A stretch of 35,252 bases of DNA from an uncultured Clostridia bacterium (GTDB taxonomy: Bacteria > Bacillota > Limnochordia > Darwinibacteriales > DTU012): NCBI GenBank assembly GCA_900019385.1, contig FIZJ01000024.1:1-35252 (forward strand), read 5' to 3'. The notes under the pieces are model-generated. The model was not told where the DNA came from and ran no database searches. It saw only the letters and a list, made by a program, of their open reading frames with translations. Positions 24,773 through 33,336 of the stretch are shown here, piece after piece. The position numbers and the translations under genes were made by a program. Numbering within the stretch: the stretch's first letter is position 1; each line of letters opens with the position of its first letter.

Positions 24773-25990
24773 TTACAGCAAAACCGAGTCAAGCGGATAT
24801 TCCTTTCTGTCGTCATCAGGGTTGATGATCTCATAACTGATCTCACACGCACCGACGGATTTGTCTTCCAGCGCCTGATTGAGCCTTCTTGACACCAGCT
24901 TGACACCGGCCTTCTCAATGCCTGAAAGCAGAACCAGGATTAGCCCAGGCGACCACTGGCAAACAGCATCGCCCCTGCGAAGGCACAGCTGCACTGTTGA
25001 GAGAATATCGCGATCGGAGTGCTCGCTCTTGTCGCCGAGCTTGGTATTGATGGTGATGAGCCCAAGGGGCTTGCCGCTGCGACTGATCCTGCGACCCTCA
25101 AGCGTGGCGATGGACCTAAATGACTCTCTATCGCATATGAAAGCCCCTTCTCGCGGCGCTTCTACGCCTAGATCGCCATTGGCTGGCCGACTAGTCACTG
25201 CCAGCGACCGCTTCATGTTGCGAACCATCTCTTGAACTGCGGAACTAGGTTCCAGTCCGAACTCGTTCCGCAGCATGTCTGCGTAACGCTTGTATGCAGT
25301 GATTGCTTCGCTGTAGCGTTCAGCTTTGATGAGCGTGGAAATAAGAGCGAGATGGCCTTCTTCTCTGTACGGGTCAGTCTCCACTATTTTACGGCAGATC
25401 TGCAGGGCTGCGTTGCAGTCGTTCTTGTAGGTAAGCAGCAGTGTCGCGGCTCTCAGACTGATATCGATGTACATATCTCTATAGCGCTCTCTGAACGCGA
25501 TCGTCCAATCCTCATACAGGTCTTCCTGGAGAAAATCGCCCCTGTATAGCTTGAGCGCATGCTCACAGCTGCTCAACGCAGCAGCCGGATCCACGTGCTC
25601 GAGTTGCCTGCTGACCCCCACGCGCTCCTCAAAACTCTTGATGTCCAAGAAGGCGATGCTGTCCTTGTGTAGCCAGTAGAGTCCGTTGGAGTGCCGGATC
25701 GGAGATTCCTTACTGCTCCTAGACGCTGATTCTCCGCGAAGCGTTCTCCGCGCAAGGTGCACAACTGCATGCAGATTGTGACTGCAGTCTATTCCTTCGT
25801 TGTCTGGCCACAGCAGCTCGATCAGGACTTCATTGGGGACCTTTTCGCATTGCTTGGCAGCGAGGTACTTGAACAGAGTTAGAGCCTTCTTTGACTTCCA
25901 GTTTTCCTCTGTCAGAGTGGTCTTGTTGATCTGGAGCCTAAAGGGACCTAGCAGACTTATATGTAGCTGGCAGTTTTTTCTTTCTGTCAT
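24773..25990 (-). CDS. BTAD-domain transcriptional activator with degenerate GGDEF-like tail
   Basis: A 405-residue regulator of the SARP/BTAD group. Residues 1-95 are an OmpR-like winged helix (LHISLLGPFRLQIN..., NLHAVVHLARRTLR). Residues about 120-260 are the TPR-like BTAD domain, with LKLYRGDFLQEDLYEDW and YRDMYIDISLRAATLLL. Residues about 285-395 resemble a GGDEF domain in layout (CDRESFRSIATLEGRR, LRRGDAVCQWSPGLILVLLSG), but the GGDEF loop is replaced, so no cyclase activity is expected. The start at 25990 is preferred; the frame extended to 26122 lacks a ribosome site. It is divergent from the secretin gene and probably regulates the surface-protein cluster. Confidence 0.8.
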   Translation of the reverse strand: MTERKNCQLHISLLGPFRLQINKTTLTEENWKSKKALTLFKYLAAKQCEKVPNEVLIELLWPDNEGIDCSHNLHAVVHLARRTLRGESASRSSKESPIRHSNGLYWLHKDSIAFLDIKSFEERVGVSRQLEHVDPAAALSSCEHALKLYRGDFLQEDLYEDWTIAFRERYRDMYIDISLRAATLLLTYKNDCNAALQICRKIVETDPYREEGHLALISTLIKAERYSEAITAYKRYADMLRNEFGLEPSSAVQEMVRNMKRSLAVTSRPANGDLGVEAPREGAFICDRESFRSIATLEGRRISRSGKPLGLITINTKLGDKSEHSDRDILSTVQLCLRRGDAVCQWSPGLILVLLSGIEKAGVKLVSRRLNQALEDKSVGACEISYEIINPDDDRKEYPLDSVLL

Positions 25991-26100
25991 AGTGAGGCCC
26001 CCCAAAACACTCGCATTCGTCCATCTGGGACATGGTTTCGTGGATAGCAAAGGTGGGCTAATACCATGTTCCTCATTCTTCCTTTCTGCACTTTGTGCAT
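25987..26100 (-). CDS. Candidate leader peptide coupled to the BTAD regulator
   Basis: A 37-codon frame (MHKVQKGRMRNM...) follows GGAAGGAG closely and ends in TGA overlapping the regulator's ATG (ATGA). The regulator itself has only GGGG as a ribosome site, so coupling is plausible. No homology is known; it could be chance. Confidence 0.3.
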   Translation of the reverse strand: MHKVQKGRMRNMVLAHLCYPRNHVPDGRMRVFWGASL

Positions 26101-26341
26101 TTTCTCCTTCCGATGCTTCCATCTACGATTTTTCGATTGCTTACTCAAGCTTACTCGGGCGCTGTGCCTGCCGATGTCCCAGCTATGGGTCGTGAATCGC
26201 GTTTTAGATCTCTGTGAGAATCCGTTTGTAAAATAAACCGAGTCGTAATTGTTAGGTTTCCTAGAGTGAAGGTAAATCGCAGCTGACCTTGATTGGTTAT
26301 AGAGCCGGGATGACGTACAGGTCTAATGAGGAGGGTCCGTG

Positions 26342-27547
26342 ATGGTTCGAACTGTGAAGCGTGCAATACCTCTATGTGTGGTCATATCACTCCTTTATGC
26401 CAATGGCGCGTTGGCGAGCACCAGTGAGCAGCCTCTTGTCAATATGTTGTTCTTTGAGACCGACTTGCGCGAAGCTCTCAGCGAGATCTCCATGCAGACT
26501 GGAGTCAACATCATGCCTGACCAGACAGTGAGCGGAGCAGTCACTGCCGATCTGCAGGATGTTCCGCTGGAACAGGCTTTGAAGATCCTGCTCTTCGGAG
26601 GAGGGTACTCCTTCCGCAAGGTCGACGACAATCTCTACTTCGTTGGCCTGCCCGATCCGCGAAACACTAGCTTCGGTCAGCTGGTAGAGAGTGAAGTGAT
26701 CTTGCTGGACAACGTGACTGTCGCCCAGGTCATGGCAGTTTTGCCAAACTTCTTGACTAACTACGTAAAGGGCGAGCCGGATTCCAGAGTGCTGTCGATA
26801 TCAGCACCAGCGACCGAGATGGAGAGAATAAAGATACTCATCGAACGAATCGACCAGCCTCGAAAGCAAGTCGAGATAAGTGTGTTGATCACAGAGATCT
26901 CGTCCTCAGCCCTAAAGGACTTTGGAGTGGGCGGGGCAGGCACAAACGTGTCATATGACTTCCATGAGGGTCAGGTCTGGAACAAGGACTGGGGCGGAAA
27001 CTTGGGCCTCGCCGGGCAGCTCTTGTCGTTTGCTTTCGACGGTTATGGCAATCTCGAATCCGCGCTCAAGTTCCTCGAACAGGAGAACGAGGCCAAGGTA
27101 CATGCCGATCCGAAGATTGTGGTGGCTGATGGACAGCCGGCAGAGCTGTTTATTGGCGAGGAGCAGATTCTGCTGGTTGCAGCAGAGAGTACTACAGCAC
27201 CGACGACTGCCCGAGTAGAACGAGTAGAGGTCGGAGTGAGTATCAGAGTGACACCGACAGTTGTCGGCGATCAGGTATTTCTTAATATCGCTCCCGAGCT
27301 CAGTCACTTCATAAATCCCGCTGCATCTGATCTGGTAGTGAAGCAAGCCACACTAAGCACCACAGTCTGCCTGGCCAGTGGGCAGACGGCTGTCCTGGGC
27401 GGGATGACAATGCAAGAAACATCCGATAGGCAGAGCAAAGTCCCAATTCTGGGCGACATACCGATTATCCGGTGGTTGTTCAGAAACGAGGCGAGCCAGA
27501 AAACTGACAGGGAACTGCTGATCTTCGTAACCCCGGTGATTCTGTAG
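26342..27547 (+). CDS. Orphan secretin (PilQ/GspD superfamily outer-membrane channel)
   Basis: A 401-residue protein with a signal peptide (to about residue 25, GALAS). Next come an N0/STN-like domain (VNMLFFETDLREALSEIS...NIMPDQTVSG), an N1-like domain (VILLDNVTVAQVMAVLPNFL...SAPATEMERIKILIERIDQP) and the secretin core. The core includes VEISVLITEIS, DPKIVVADGQPAELFIGE, VGVSIRVTPTV and VPILGDIPIIRWLFR...ELLIFVTPVIL. Multimers form large outer-membrane gates. It is short for PilQ or GspD, and no pilin, ATPase or inner-membrane platform gene lies in the window. The ATG at 26342 has GGAGGG six bases upstream. It heads a run of secreted-protein genes. Confidence 0.9.
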   Translation: MVRTVKRAIPLCVVISLLYANGALASTSEQPLVNMLFFETDLREALSEISMQTGVNIMPDQTVSGAVTADLQDVPLEQALKILLFGGGYSFRKVDDNLYFVGLPDPRNTSFGQLVESEVILLDNVTVAQVMAVLPNFLTNYVKGEPDSRVLSISAPATEMERIKILIERIDQPRKQVEISVLITEISSSALKDFGVGGAGTNVSYDFHEGQVWNKDWGGNLGLAGQLLSFAFDGYGNLESALKFLEQENEAKVHADPKIVVADGQPAELFIGEEQILLVAAESTTAPTTARVERVEVGVSIRVTPTVVGDQVFLNIAPELSHFINPAASDLVVKQATLSTTVCLASGQTAVLGGMTMQETSDRQSKVPILGDIPIIRWLFRNEASQKTDRELLIFVTPVIL

Positions 27548-27562
27548 ACAGGGGAGAGTCAG

Positions 27563-28942
27563 ATGAAGCGCGTAGGAGTGATACTGCTGTTTGCCGCTTT
27601 GCTGTGTTTCAGCATACAGGCTTCGCCGACTGTTAGCGCGGCGCTGGGCGAGCAAGTGGTGTCGTCAGAACTTGAGCGGTCAAGTGCCCAGACGTCGCCC
27701 GGAGGCCAGCCTACCAGCAGCGGCATCGCAAAGCAGCTATTGGCGCCAGGGTGGGAGCATCCTCATATTGCCCAGAGTGTACCGGTAGTTGTGTATACGG
27801 TAAGTCTATCTGAGCTGGACTCGAGCATGGCGAGTCGTCTTGAGTTCGGCTTTGAGACTGCAAATGGTGTACAAGACGGTGTCTGGGATGTGACCTTTGA
27901 TCATGCTGTCGTGCGCCTTTTGCGAGAGGCCTCTGATGCGTTGCACTCCAAGGTCTCAGGCTCTGTCGAAGAGCAGCGTAGTGCTGTCGGATATCAGTCC
28001 TGGTTGGTCACACTTGAGGAACGCCCTGTTGAGGTCTTGATCCAACAGACGACAGTGCTCCCGTCTGCGGAGAGCCAAGAGAGGGACTCGGAGTTCAGGC
28101 TTAGGCTGACACCGCGGCACGTTGATGCGGTCAGTAATGTGGTCTTGACTGAGCTAGAGCTTGACCTTCTGACCCCGTCTGGCGGAGTGGGGAGGGCTAA
28201 GTCCAGTGTGCTTGTTTCGACAGAACCTCAGCCGATGGCTGTTGTAAAGAGGGCAGTCGCAGCGACAAATGAGTCCGAGGATCTGTACTTCGCTATGTAC
28301 TTGTCAGCTGATGTGGTGTCTTCAGCGCAGCTGCCTAGAGATGTCGCGTTGCTGCCCATCGGGTCTATAGGAGGCTTTCAGCAGCTGTTTGAGGAGAGGC
28401 GCTTCGAAAGCGTCCAACCAGCGCCGCAGTGGAGGATTAGTCTAGCAGGGGGGCATGATCTGCGATTTGGTGTTGTCTGCGCATTTCCGTTGTCAAGCAA
28501 ACTCTCCGTCCGTGGGAATCTTGAAATGAGTGAGAAGGGACTTGGCGGCTATGCAGACGTTTCAGTCGAGGTTCATGATAGATTGGGGATTGCCGTCCAG
28601 ATCGACAAGAGAGGAAGCGGTGGGTCTCCAATTGTCAGGTTGGGGTTGGTAGACGAGACCGTACTTGGCGACAGGCTTCACCTTAGAGCGACGTATCTGC
28701 CTATCCAGATTGATCTCAGTAAGGCTGACATAACGGCGTCTAGTTGTGTGACCCTTGAGGCCGTTCTAAAGCAGACGAATTGGGATCTCTGGTATCAGAG
28801 GTGTTGGTACAACGGCGGGCTTGACAATGAGATAGGCATGACATTGGCAACCGGGTCGCACACTGGGGTTGACTTCAGTTGGCTCAGGGATCGCGACGGC
28901 AGTACGTGGTTTAGGATAGGAGTCGTCTTCAGGATTCTTTGA
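27563..28942 (+). CDS. Probable outer-membrane or periplasmic partner of the secretin
   Basis: A 459-residue exported protein (signal peptide to about residue 27, TVSAAL). Residues about 60-230 contain repeated strand-like segments without a known motif. From about 240 to the end, short alternating strands and the terminus WFRIGVVFRIL suggest a beta-barrel, though the last residue is Leu rather than Phe. It starts 15 bases after the secretin stop behind GGGGAGAG, so the pair is almost certainly one transcript. I do not recognise a named family. A channel-assembly or surface-anchoring role is inferred from position. Confidence 0.6.
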   Translation: MKRVGVILLFAALLCFSIQASPTVSAALGEQVVSSELERSSAQTSPGGQPTSSGIAKQLLAPGWEHPHIAQSVPVVVYTVSLSELDSSMASRLEFGFETANGVQDGVWDVTFDHAVVRLLREASDALHSKVSGSVEEQRSAVGYQSWLVTLEERPVEVLIQQTTVLPSAESQERDSEFRLRLTPRHVDAVSNVVLTELELDLLTPSGGVGRAKSSVLVSTEPQPMAVVKRAVAATNESEDLYFAMYLSADVVSSAQLPRDVALLPIGSIGGFQQLFEERRFESVQPAPQWRISLAGGHDLRFGVVCAFPLSSKLSVRGNLEMSEKGLGGYADVSVEVHDRLGIAVQIDKRGSGGSPIVRLGLVDETVLGDRLHLRATYLPIQIDLSKADITASSCVTLEAVLKQTNWDLWYQRCWYNGGLDNEIGMTLATGSHTGVDFSWLRDRDGSTWFRIGVVFRIL

Positions 28943-29028
28943 TTTTTGAGTCAGTTTTGAGTCCGGTTTTACTGCAGTTTGATTGCATGAGTCTATGCTT
29001 GTATTGAGAAAGCAAGGAGGGTCGTCAG

Positions 29029-29259
29029 ATGAGTGCAACCCGATGCCCCGACAGGATCAGAGCGACTGGGAACACGTTTGTAGTCAGGATCCTACGCAAC
29101 GAGCACGGCACCTGGCAAGGCACAGTAGGTCATGTCCAGTCCGGGGCTATGGCAAGCTTCCGAAGTTGCCTAGAACTCATTCAGTACATCAACAGAGAGT
29201 TAGAAAGACAGGGCCGGAGCGATGCCGAGACACCGCTTAAGAAGGTTGGCAATATATGA
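29029..29259 (+). CDS. Small conserved cytoplasmic protein
   Basis: A 76-residue protein without a signal peptide. It has TFVVRILRNEHGTWQGTVGHV followed by FRSCLELIQYINREL, a pattern seen in many short uncharacterised Firmicutes proteins (strand, WQG-V, then an F-R-S-x-x-E-L-I helix). AAGGAGGG lies ahead of the ATG. It is placed between the secretin pair and the secreted subunits, on the same strand, 40 bases before the next gene. A regulatory role is a guess. Confidence 0.75.
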   Translation: MSATRCPDRIRATGNTFVVRILRNEHGTWQGTVGHVQSGAMASFRSCLELIQYINRELERQGRSDAETPLKKVGNI

Positions 29260-29298
29260 ATGAGGATTGCCGCGGTCTTGCGTTAAGGAGGAGGGCAT

Positions 29299-29787
29299 AT
29301 GCGAGGTAGACTCTGGCTGGTATTGCTACTCGGGTTTCTCATGGTAGCGGTATCCGCGAGCGTCGCGAATGCAAGTCGTAAAGTATCCCTCACAGACACA
29401 CTCGAAGTGGCAGCGACGGTGGAGAAGTACGCCGTGTCTTTTATAAAGAACCCACTGACCTTCAATATCAGTGGTGCGGTAGGCTCTTACAGGGAAACGA
29501 AAACAGCGACCTACAGCCTCGAGGTCAATACACCGGTAAGAGTGGTTTTCTCAGCCAGCCCTCTGGCGTACATCAGCGATCCTCGCTATGTGCTGGACGT
29601 GACTTACTGGGTCAATTCACATCGCAGCAAGTTCAGGCCTGGTGAAGATCTTACTCTAATCGCCAATTACGCTGGTGTGCAGACTCTCAACTACGAGATC
29701 TTCGGAGAAGTAGTGATACACCAGGTATCTGCTCAACCAGCGGGTCAATACGCCGGCGTTATCACAGTGACAGTATCTGCATTGTAG
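29299..29787 (+). CDS. Secreted beta-rich subunit, SCPU/DUF4402-like (member 2)
   Basis: A 162-residue protein with a signal peptide ending near residue 26 (VANAS). The mature part opens with TDTLEVAATVEKYAVSF, has the core strand VNTPVRVVFSASPL and ends AGQYAGVITVTVSAL. It parallels member 1 (NAPVQVQL core, YEDTIMATILTL end) and the other three. The G-x-Y-x-G-x-I-x-V-T-V terminus is the last strand typical of SCPU/DUF4402-like and other sandwich-fold surface proteins. AAGGAGGAGG stands before the ATG. Confidence 0.65.
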   Translation: MRGRLWLVLLLGFLMVAVSASVANASRKVSLTDTLEVAATVEKYAVSFIKNPLTFNISGAVGSYRETKTATYSLEVNTPVRVVFSASPLAYISDPRYVLDVTYWVNSHRSKFRPGEDLTLIANYAGVQTLNYEIFGEVVIHQVSAQPAGQYAGVITVTVSAL

Positions 29788-29942
29788 CAGCGTCTTGCCG
29801 GATCAGTCTACGTTGCGCCCCCAGAGGCGTGAAAGGGGAGATGAAAGTCACAAGGGTGGAAGTTCTCGATTAGTTTGGCAGTCTCATAGGTGTTGCCGAG
29901 GTTTGGAAAGCTCTATAGGTCAAATATCTCTGATCCTGCTCT

Positions 29943-29997
29943 TTGGAAGCAATGATCCGTCGTCCTTTAACTGGTCACCAATGGGGTGGCGGGGAGC
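29943..29997 (+). repeat. 55-bp non-coding element, copy A
   Basis: This stretch matches 33228-33282 at 44 of 55 positions without a gap. Shared strings are TTGGAAGC, ATGATCCGT and GGGTGGCGG. It lies about 50 bases before the subunit gene at 30050. The hairpin possible in copy B is mostly lost here, so sequence rather than RNA shape seems to be kept. Confidence 0.6.
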
Positions 29998-30049
29998 TAG
30001 TGGTGAAACCGTCCAAAGCTGAGGACAAAACAAAGAGGAGGAAGATTTG

Positions 30050-30661
30050 ATGAAGAGGATACTTGTACTGGGTGTGACCCTGATGCTGCTCGTAGCTATG
30101 GGCAGTGTGGCAATGGCGGAGATTGACGATGCTGCGTTGTCAATCGGGGCTGACGTAGCGACATTTGGTGAGATTAGAGATTGGCCTGAATTCCTGGATT
30201 TGGGCACTCTCAGTGGTGAGGCTGGAGACGAGAAGGATGCAGAGACAGATCGGTTCCGAATAGTCCGCAACGACGCTCTGCTGATCACTCTCAACCTTAT
30301 CAAGCCGCTGACCTCACAATATGAGATTGACATAATTGATTGGTTTCCGCCAAACGCGCAAGTACGAGTTCAACTCGGGACCACTGTCACCCTGTCACAG
30401 CAAGTAGTTAAGAGGTTCCTTGGCTTTCCTGTCGGCGCTGAGTGGAAGGAGCGGATTGTAGTTTCAGCAGGGCCGAACGTGCCGGACAACCCTATCGGCT
30501 CCTTTGTCACAAGTGATTACGGTGACTATGTTCTGGGCAAGCTCAAGGGGGCTATTGGCTACAAGATCAAGGTCCACGCTGTCTTGGGTGACATCGACGA
30601 TCAGCCTGCAGGCGGCTATGAGGGCGAGGTAGTGCTCACGATTAGCGCTCCTCTATCCTAA
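30050..30661 (+). CDS. Secreted beta-rich subunit, SCPU/DUF4402-like (member 3)
   Basis: A 203-residue protein with a signal peptide ending near residue 23 (AMAEI). It opens with AALSIGADVATFGEI, continues ETDRFRIVRNDALLITLNLIKPLT and ends GDIDDQPAGGYEGEVVLTISAP. It is the close relative of member 4 at 30811: ETDxFxIVRN, a KPLT end to the same strand, and the GDIDDQPAG...LTISAP tail, so the two are a tandem duplication. The ATG at 30050 lies eight bases after AGGAGG. It carries no catalytic motif and is probably structural. Confidence 0.65.
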   Translation: MKRILVLGVTLMLLVAMGSVAMAEIDDAALSIGADVATFGEIRDWPEFLDLGTLSGEAGDEKDAETDRFRIVRNDALLITLNLIKPLTSQYEIDIIDWFPPNAQVRVQLGTTVTLSQQVVKRFLGFPVGAEWKERIVVSAGPNVPDNPIGSFVTSDYGDYVLGKLKGAIGYKIKVHAVLGDIDDQPAGGYEGEVVLTISAPLS

Positions 30662-30672
30662 GTATGGCACCT

Positions 30673-30716
30673 TGTGTCAGGAGCAGATCGTCGATCTGAC
30701 GTTCTCTCCTGACACA
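30673..30716 (+). repeat. Nested perfect inverted repeats between members 3 and 4
   Basis: TGTGTCAGGAG (30673-30683) and CTCCTGACACA (30706-30716) are perfect 11-bp arms. Inside, CAGATCG-T-CGATCTG (30684-30698) is a second palindrome. There is no T tract. A further TCTCAG/CTGAGA palindrome lies near 30740. It could be an operator, a processing hairpin or a weak terminator. Confidence 0.6.
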
Positions 30717-30810
30717 TCTGATCGCGGCCATCCTGGGCATCTCAGAGATCTGAGATCTGCGAGACGCGGGCCTAGGGTGGCCGGATTGGGCGGTACAGGA
30801 GGAATATCGG

Positions 30811-31491
30811 ATGAAGAGAACACTGAGCGTACTGGCGTTAATTTTAGTCCTGGCGCTCTTGACGACTACAAGCAGCGTTGCTTTGGCAGAGAGTCTGCAT
30901 TGTTGGCCTTGGCCATTTCCCTGGCCTCCGGATGATGGCGGAGGAAGTGGGGGCGGAGGAGGCAATCAGGATCCTGACCCAGGAAACGGTATCGGATCGT
31001 CTCAGACTGTCTACGTGGGCGCCGAGGTATTGCCTTACGGCGAGATTCAAAATCTGTCGGGGTCATTGCATGTAGGCCAGCTTAGCGGTGAGTCCGGAGC
31101 TACGGTGAGTGAAGAAACCGATGACTTCCAGATAGTTCGGAATGCGCCTCTCACGGTGACCCTCAGCATCACTAAACCACTGACCCTGATAAACAGCAAG
31201 ACTGGCGATTTCAGGGAGTACAGCATAGAGACGACAGCAGAGCTCTTGCGCCAGAATCCTAAGTCGGGCAGATGGGGGGCCCCTGTGATTTCGGCCACGA
31301 GAGGTCCGAGCGTGCCCGAAGACCAATGGTCCGCTACTTGCGAGCTTGGTGAGTTCGAGGAGTACGTAGCAGAGAAATTCAAGAATTGGCGCCTCCGAGT
31401 AACTGCTACCTTGGGCGACATAGACGATCAGCCTGCAGGTACCTACGGAGGAGAGATAGTCCTAACGATCAGTGCCCCGTCTGGTTCATAG
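30811..31491 (+). CDS. Secreted beta-rich subunit with Trp/Pro and Gly-rich N-terminus (member 4)
   Basis: A 226-residue protein. The signal peptide ends near residue 26 (VALAES) and is followed by HCWPWPFPWPPDD and a glycine-serine stretch before the shared domain begins at VYVGAEVLPYGEI. The body matches member 3 (ETDDFQIVRNAPLTVTLSITKPLT; tail GDIDDQPAGTYGGEIVLTISAP). The aromatic-proline segment and flexible linker are absent from the other four and may expose an attachment or polymerisation strand. One Cys lies in that segment. CAGGAGGA precedes the ATG. Confidence 0.65.
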   Translation: MKRTLSVLALILVLALLTTTSSVALAESLHCWPWPFPWPPDDGGGSGGGGGNQDPDPGNGIGSSQTVYVGAEVLPYGEIQNLSGSLHVGQLSGESGATVSEETDDFQIVRNAPLTVTLSITKPLTLINSKTGDFREYSIETTAELLRQNPKSGRWGAPVISATRGPSVPEDQWSATCELGEFEEYVAEKFKNWRLRVTATLGDIDDQPAGTYGGEIVLTISAPSGS

Positions 31492-31687
31492 AAAAGGGAG
31501 CTGCGGATTGGCACTGGGTCTGTACCGTGTTGGCCTGGGTGTCGCGGTTTGCGAAAGATTACCCTGAGCGCCTCTTACTGCCTCACTCAGATCGATTCGA
31601 GGCGTCTGACATCCACGGATAAAGCTCAGGGTGCTCTAGCGTGTTCACCTCGTGCGAAAGCAGATCTGATAACTAGGAGGACTCTAA

Positions 31688-33220
31688 ATGCTCCGGAAAT
31701 ACTCCGCTACCATAGCACTACTTGCACTGATCTTATTGCTCTTGTCTGCCGAGGTAGGTGCTGTAGGGGTACGGCCGTTGGCACTAGACATGTACCTTCA
31801 GCCAGGAGACACGAGCGAGTTTGAGCTGATCCTGTCTCCAGAACCTACGCAACAAGTCGTCAGTTTGAGCCTTTTTCGTCCGGTTCAGCTGATCAACGGA
31901 GCATTGGCTTACGAAGAAGGCGATGCGTCAATCTACAAGGCGATAGACTGGATTCATCTTGAACAAGAACGGGTGGTTGTTAATCCCGGCGAGGACACAA
32001 TCGTCAAGGGGCGTGTAAGAGTTCCGTTTGACGCTGGTGGCTCCTATATCGTGGTCGTTATGGTGGAGCCCGAAGGAAGCACTGGGCACGTTGAGGGTGC
32101 TAGCGGAGTAGTATTCCGAGTCCGGTACGCTGTCAGGATCGCAATACATGTTGATCGGCCGGGATTGAGGCCTTCGGCCGAGGTTGTTGATTTTCAACTG
32201 GTCCCTGACGAGGAAAGGAGGCCGCTGGTTGTCACACACATCGTTAACCCGTCTCCTCTCATGTATTCGGTCTCCGCTGAGGTGACCATCAGAGATCAGA
32301 ATCGACGGCTGGTTCAGCGTATCGATCTGCAAACGCAAACCGCGCGGGATTCAGGATTGCTGTCAACCAGTATCTTCCCAGGCAGTCAGCTGCGGTTGGA
32401 GGGAGCGGTCACCGAGCCTCTGTTCCCGGGGGACTACGAGATGCGCCTGTTTCTGCGGTATGCGGATGGGCGACAAGTCATCAAGAGAGAGCAAATCAGC
32501 TTGACTGGTGGCGAGTTCAACCAAGATGACCGCATGGCCTGCCTCAAGGTCGAGCCTGAGGGTATTGAGGTAAGCATGAGGCCGGGCGGATCAGCAACGC
32601 AAGTGATTGAGATGACAAACAGAATCGGTGAGCCTGTAACCGTGCAGATCGTAGGTAGCAACATAAGAGACGAGTATCCTTACTCGATCTTTGATTCGCT
32701 AGAAGTCGGCTTGAGAGGACAGACTGAGCTCACGCTGGAGCCCCGAAGGCCGGGCAGAAGCATACTGACAATCCGTGCACCTCGTGAGGTGGCAGATGGA
32801 GGGTATTATGGAAACCTAGAAATCGGAGTCTTCTCCGAGGCGGGTGACCTGGTTGAAGTTCATACAGTTCCTATTAGCGCTGTAGTCGGGAGCCCATCGG
32901 ATTACAAGGTTGACATCCTGAGTCTCCACGCCGACTACTACGATGGAGAGTGCTTGCTGAGCCTGGCAGTCCAGAACCGGGGCAATGTCCATGTAATCCC
33001 CAGTGCGACTGCATACATCAAGGACAGCCAAGGGGTTGTTATTAGCACCCAACAGCTGACTCTCCAGGAGGGAATAAGTAGGATACTGCCAGAGAAGGTC
33101 GCTTACCTCACAGCTACGGCGTCAAATCTTGAGCCGGGTGAGTATGTAGTCGATATCAGTGTGCGCCAAGACGCGTTTGAGCTGGTGCGGTCAGAGATGC
33201 CGCTACTGATTGCGGAGTGA
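31688..33220 (+). CDS. Large Ig-like exported protein (pilus-chaperone or DUF916-like)
   Basis: A 510-residue protein with a signal peptide to about residue 25. Residues 26-165 open with VRPLALDMYLQPGDTSEFEL, as PapD-type chaperones and DUF916 proteins do, and include AIDWIHLEQERVVVNPGED...RVRVPFDAGGSY. Residues about 166-275 form a second sandwich (VVTHIVNPSPLMYSVSAEVT...LFPGDYEMRLFL), about 285-400 a third (GGYYGNLEIGVFSE), and the last part resembles CARDB (LAVQNRGNVHVIPSATAYI). There is no cell-wall anchor. AGGAGG stands before the ATG. It probably binds or folds the small subunits beside it. There is no usher gene, so this is not a standard chaperone-usher set. Confidence 0.6.
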   Translation: MLRKYSATIALLALILLLLSAEVGAVGVRPLALDMYLQPGDTSEFELILSPEPTQQVVSLSLFRPVQLINGALAYEEGDASIYKAIDWIHLEQERVVVNPGEDTIVKGRVRVPFDAGGSYIVVVMVEPEGSTGHVEGASGVVFRVRYAVRIAIHVDRPGLRPSAEVVDFQLVPDEERRPLVVTHIVNPSPLMYSVSAEVTIRDQNRRLVQRIDLQTQTARDSGLLSTSIFPGSQLRLEGAVTEPLFPGDYEMRLFLRYADGRQVIKREQISLTGGEFNQDDRMACLKVEPEGIEVSMRPGGSATQVIEMTNRIGEPVTVQIVGSNIRDEYPYSIFDSLEVGLRGQTELTLEPRRPGRSILTIRAPREVADGGYYGNLEIGVFSEAGDLVEVHTVPISAVVGSPSDYKVDILSLHADYYDGECLLSLAVQNRGNVHVIPSATAYIKDSQGVVISTQQLTLQEGISRILPEKVAYLTATASNLEPGEYVVDISVRQDAFELVRSEMPLLIAE

Positions 33221-33227
33221 ACGAGCA

Positions 33228-33282
33228 TTGGAAGCGATGATCCGTTATCCCCTAAACGGTCATCAACAGGGTGGCGGCGAGC
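33228..33282 (+). repeat. 55-bp non-coding element, copy B
   Basis: This is the second copy of the element at 29943-29997 (44 of 55 identical, no gap). Here GATGA-T-CCGTT and AACGG-TCATC can pair into a 10-bp hairpin whose loop CCCC could meet the following GGG. It begins eight bases after the Ig-like gene ends and precedes the riboswitch promoter. Confidence 0.6.
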
Positions 33283-33336
33283 ACCTCCGGAGAGTTGGAG
33301 ATCGTAATGGACAGGGTTGTATATACAGTTTAAGGG

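Noticed and set aside
25991-26122. Longer N-terminus for the BTAD regulator
   Set aside because: The extra 44 residues have no ribosome site and no similarity to the family, whose domain begins right after the start at 25990.
31688-33220. Calling the cluster a standard chaperone-usher pilus
   Set aside because: There is no usher-sized barrel gene, the Ig-like protein is twice the length of PapD chaperones, and a secretin is present instead.
33262-33284. T-box-like string AGGGTGGCGGCGAG in copy B of the 55-bp element
   Set aside because: It differs from the conserved T-box sequence at the ACCGCG part, there is no specifier stem, and the same string occurs in copy A without a T-box frame.
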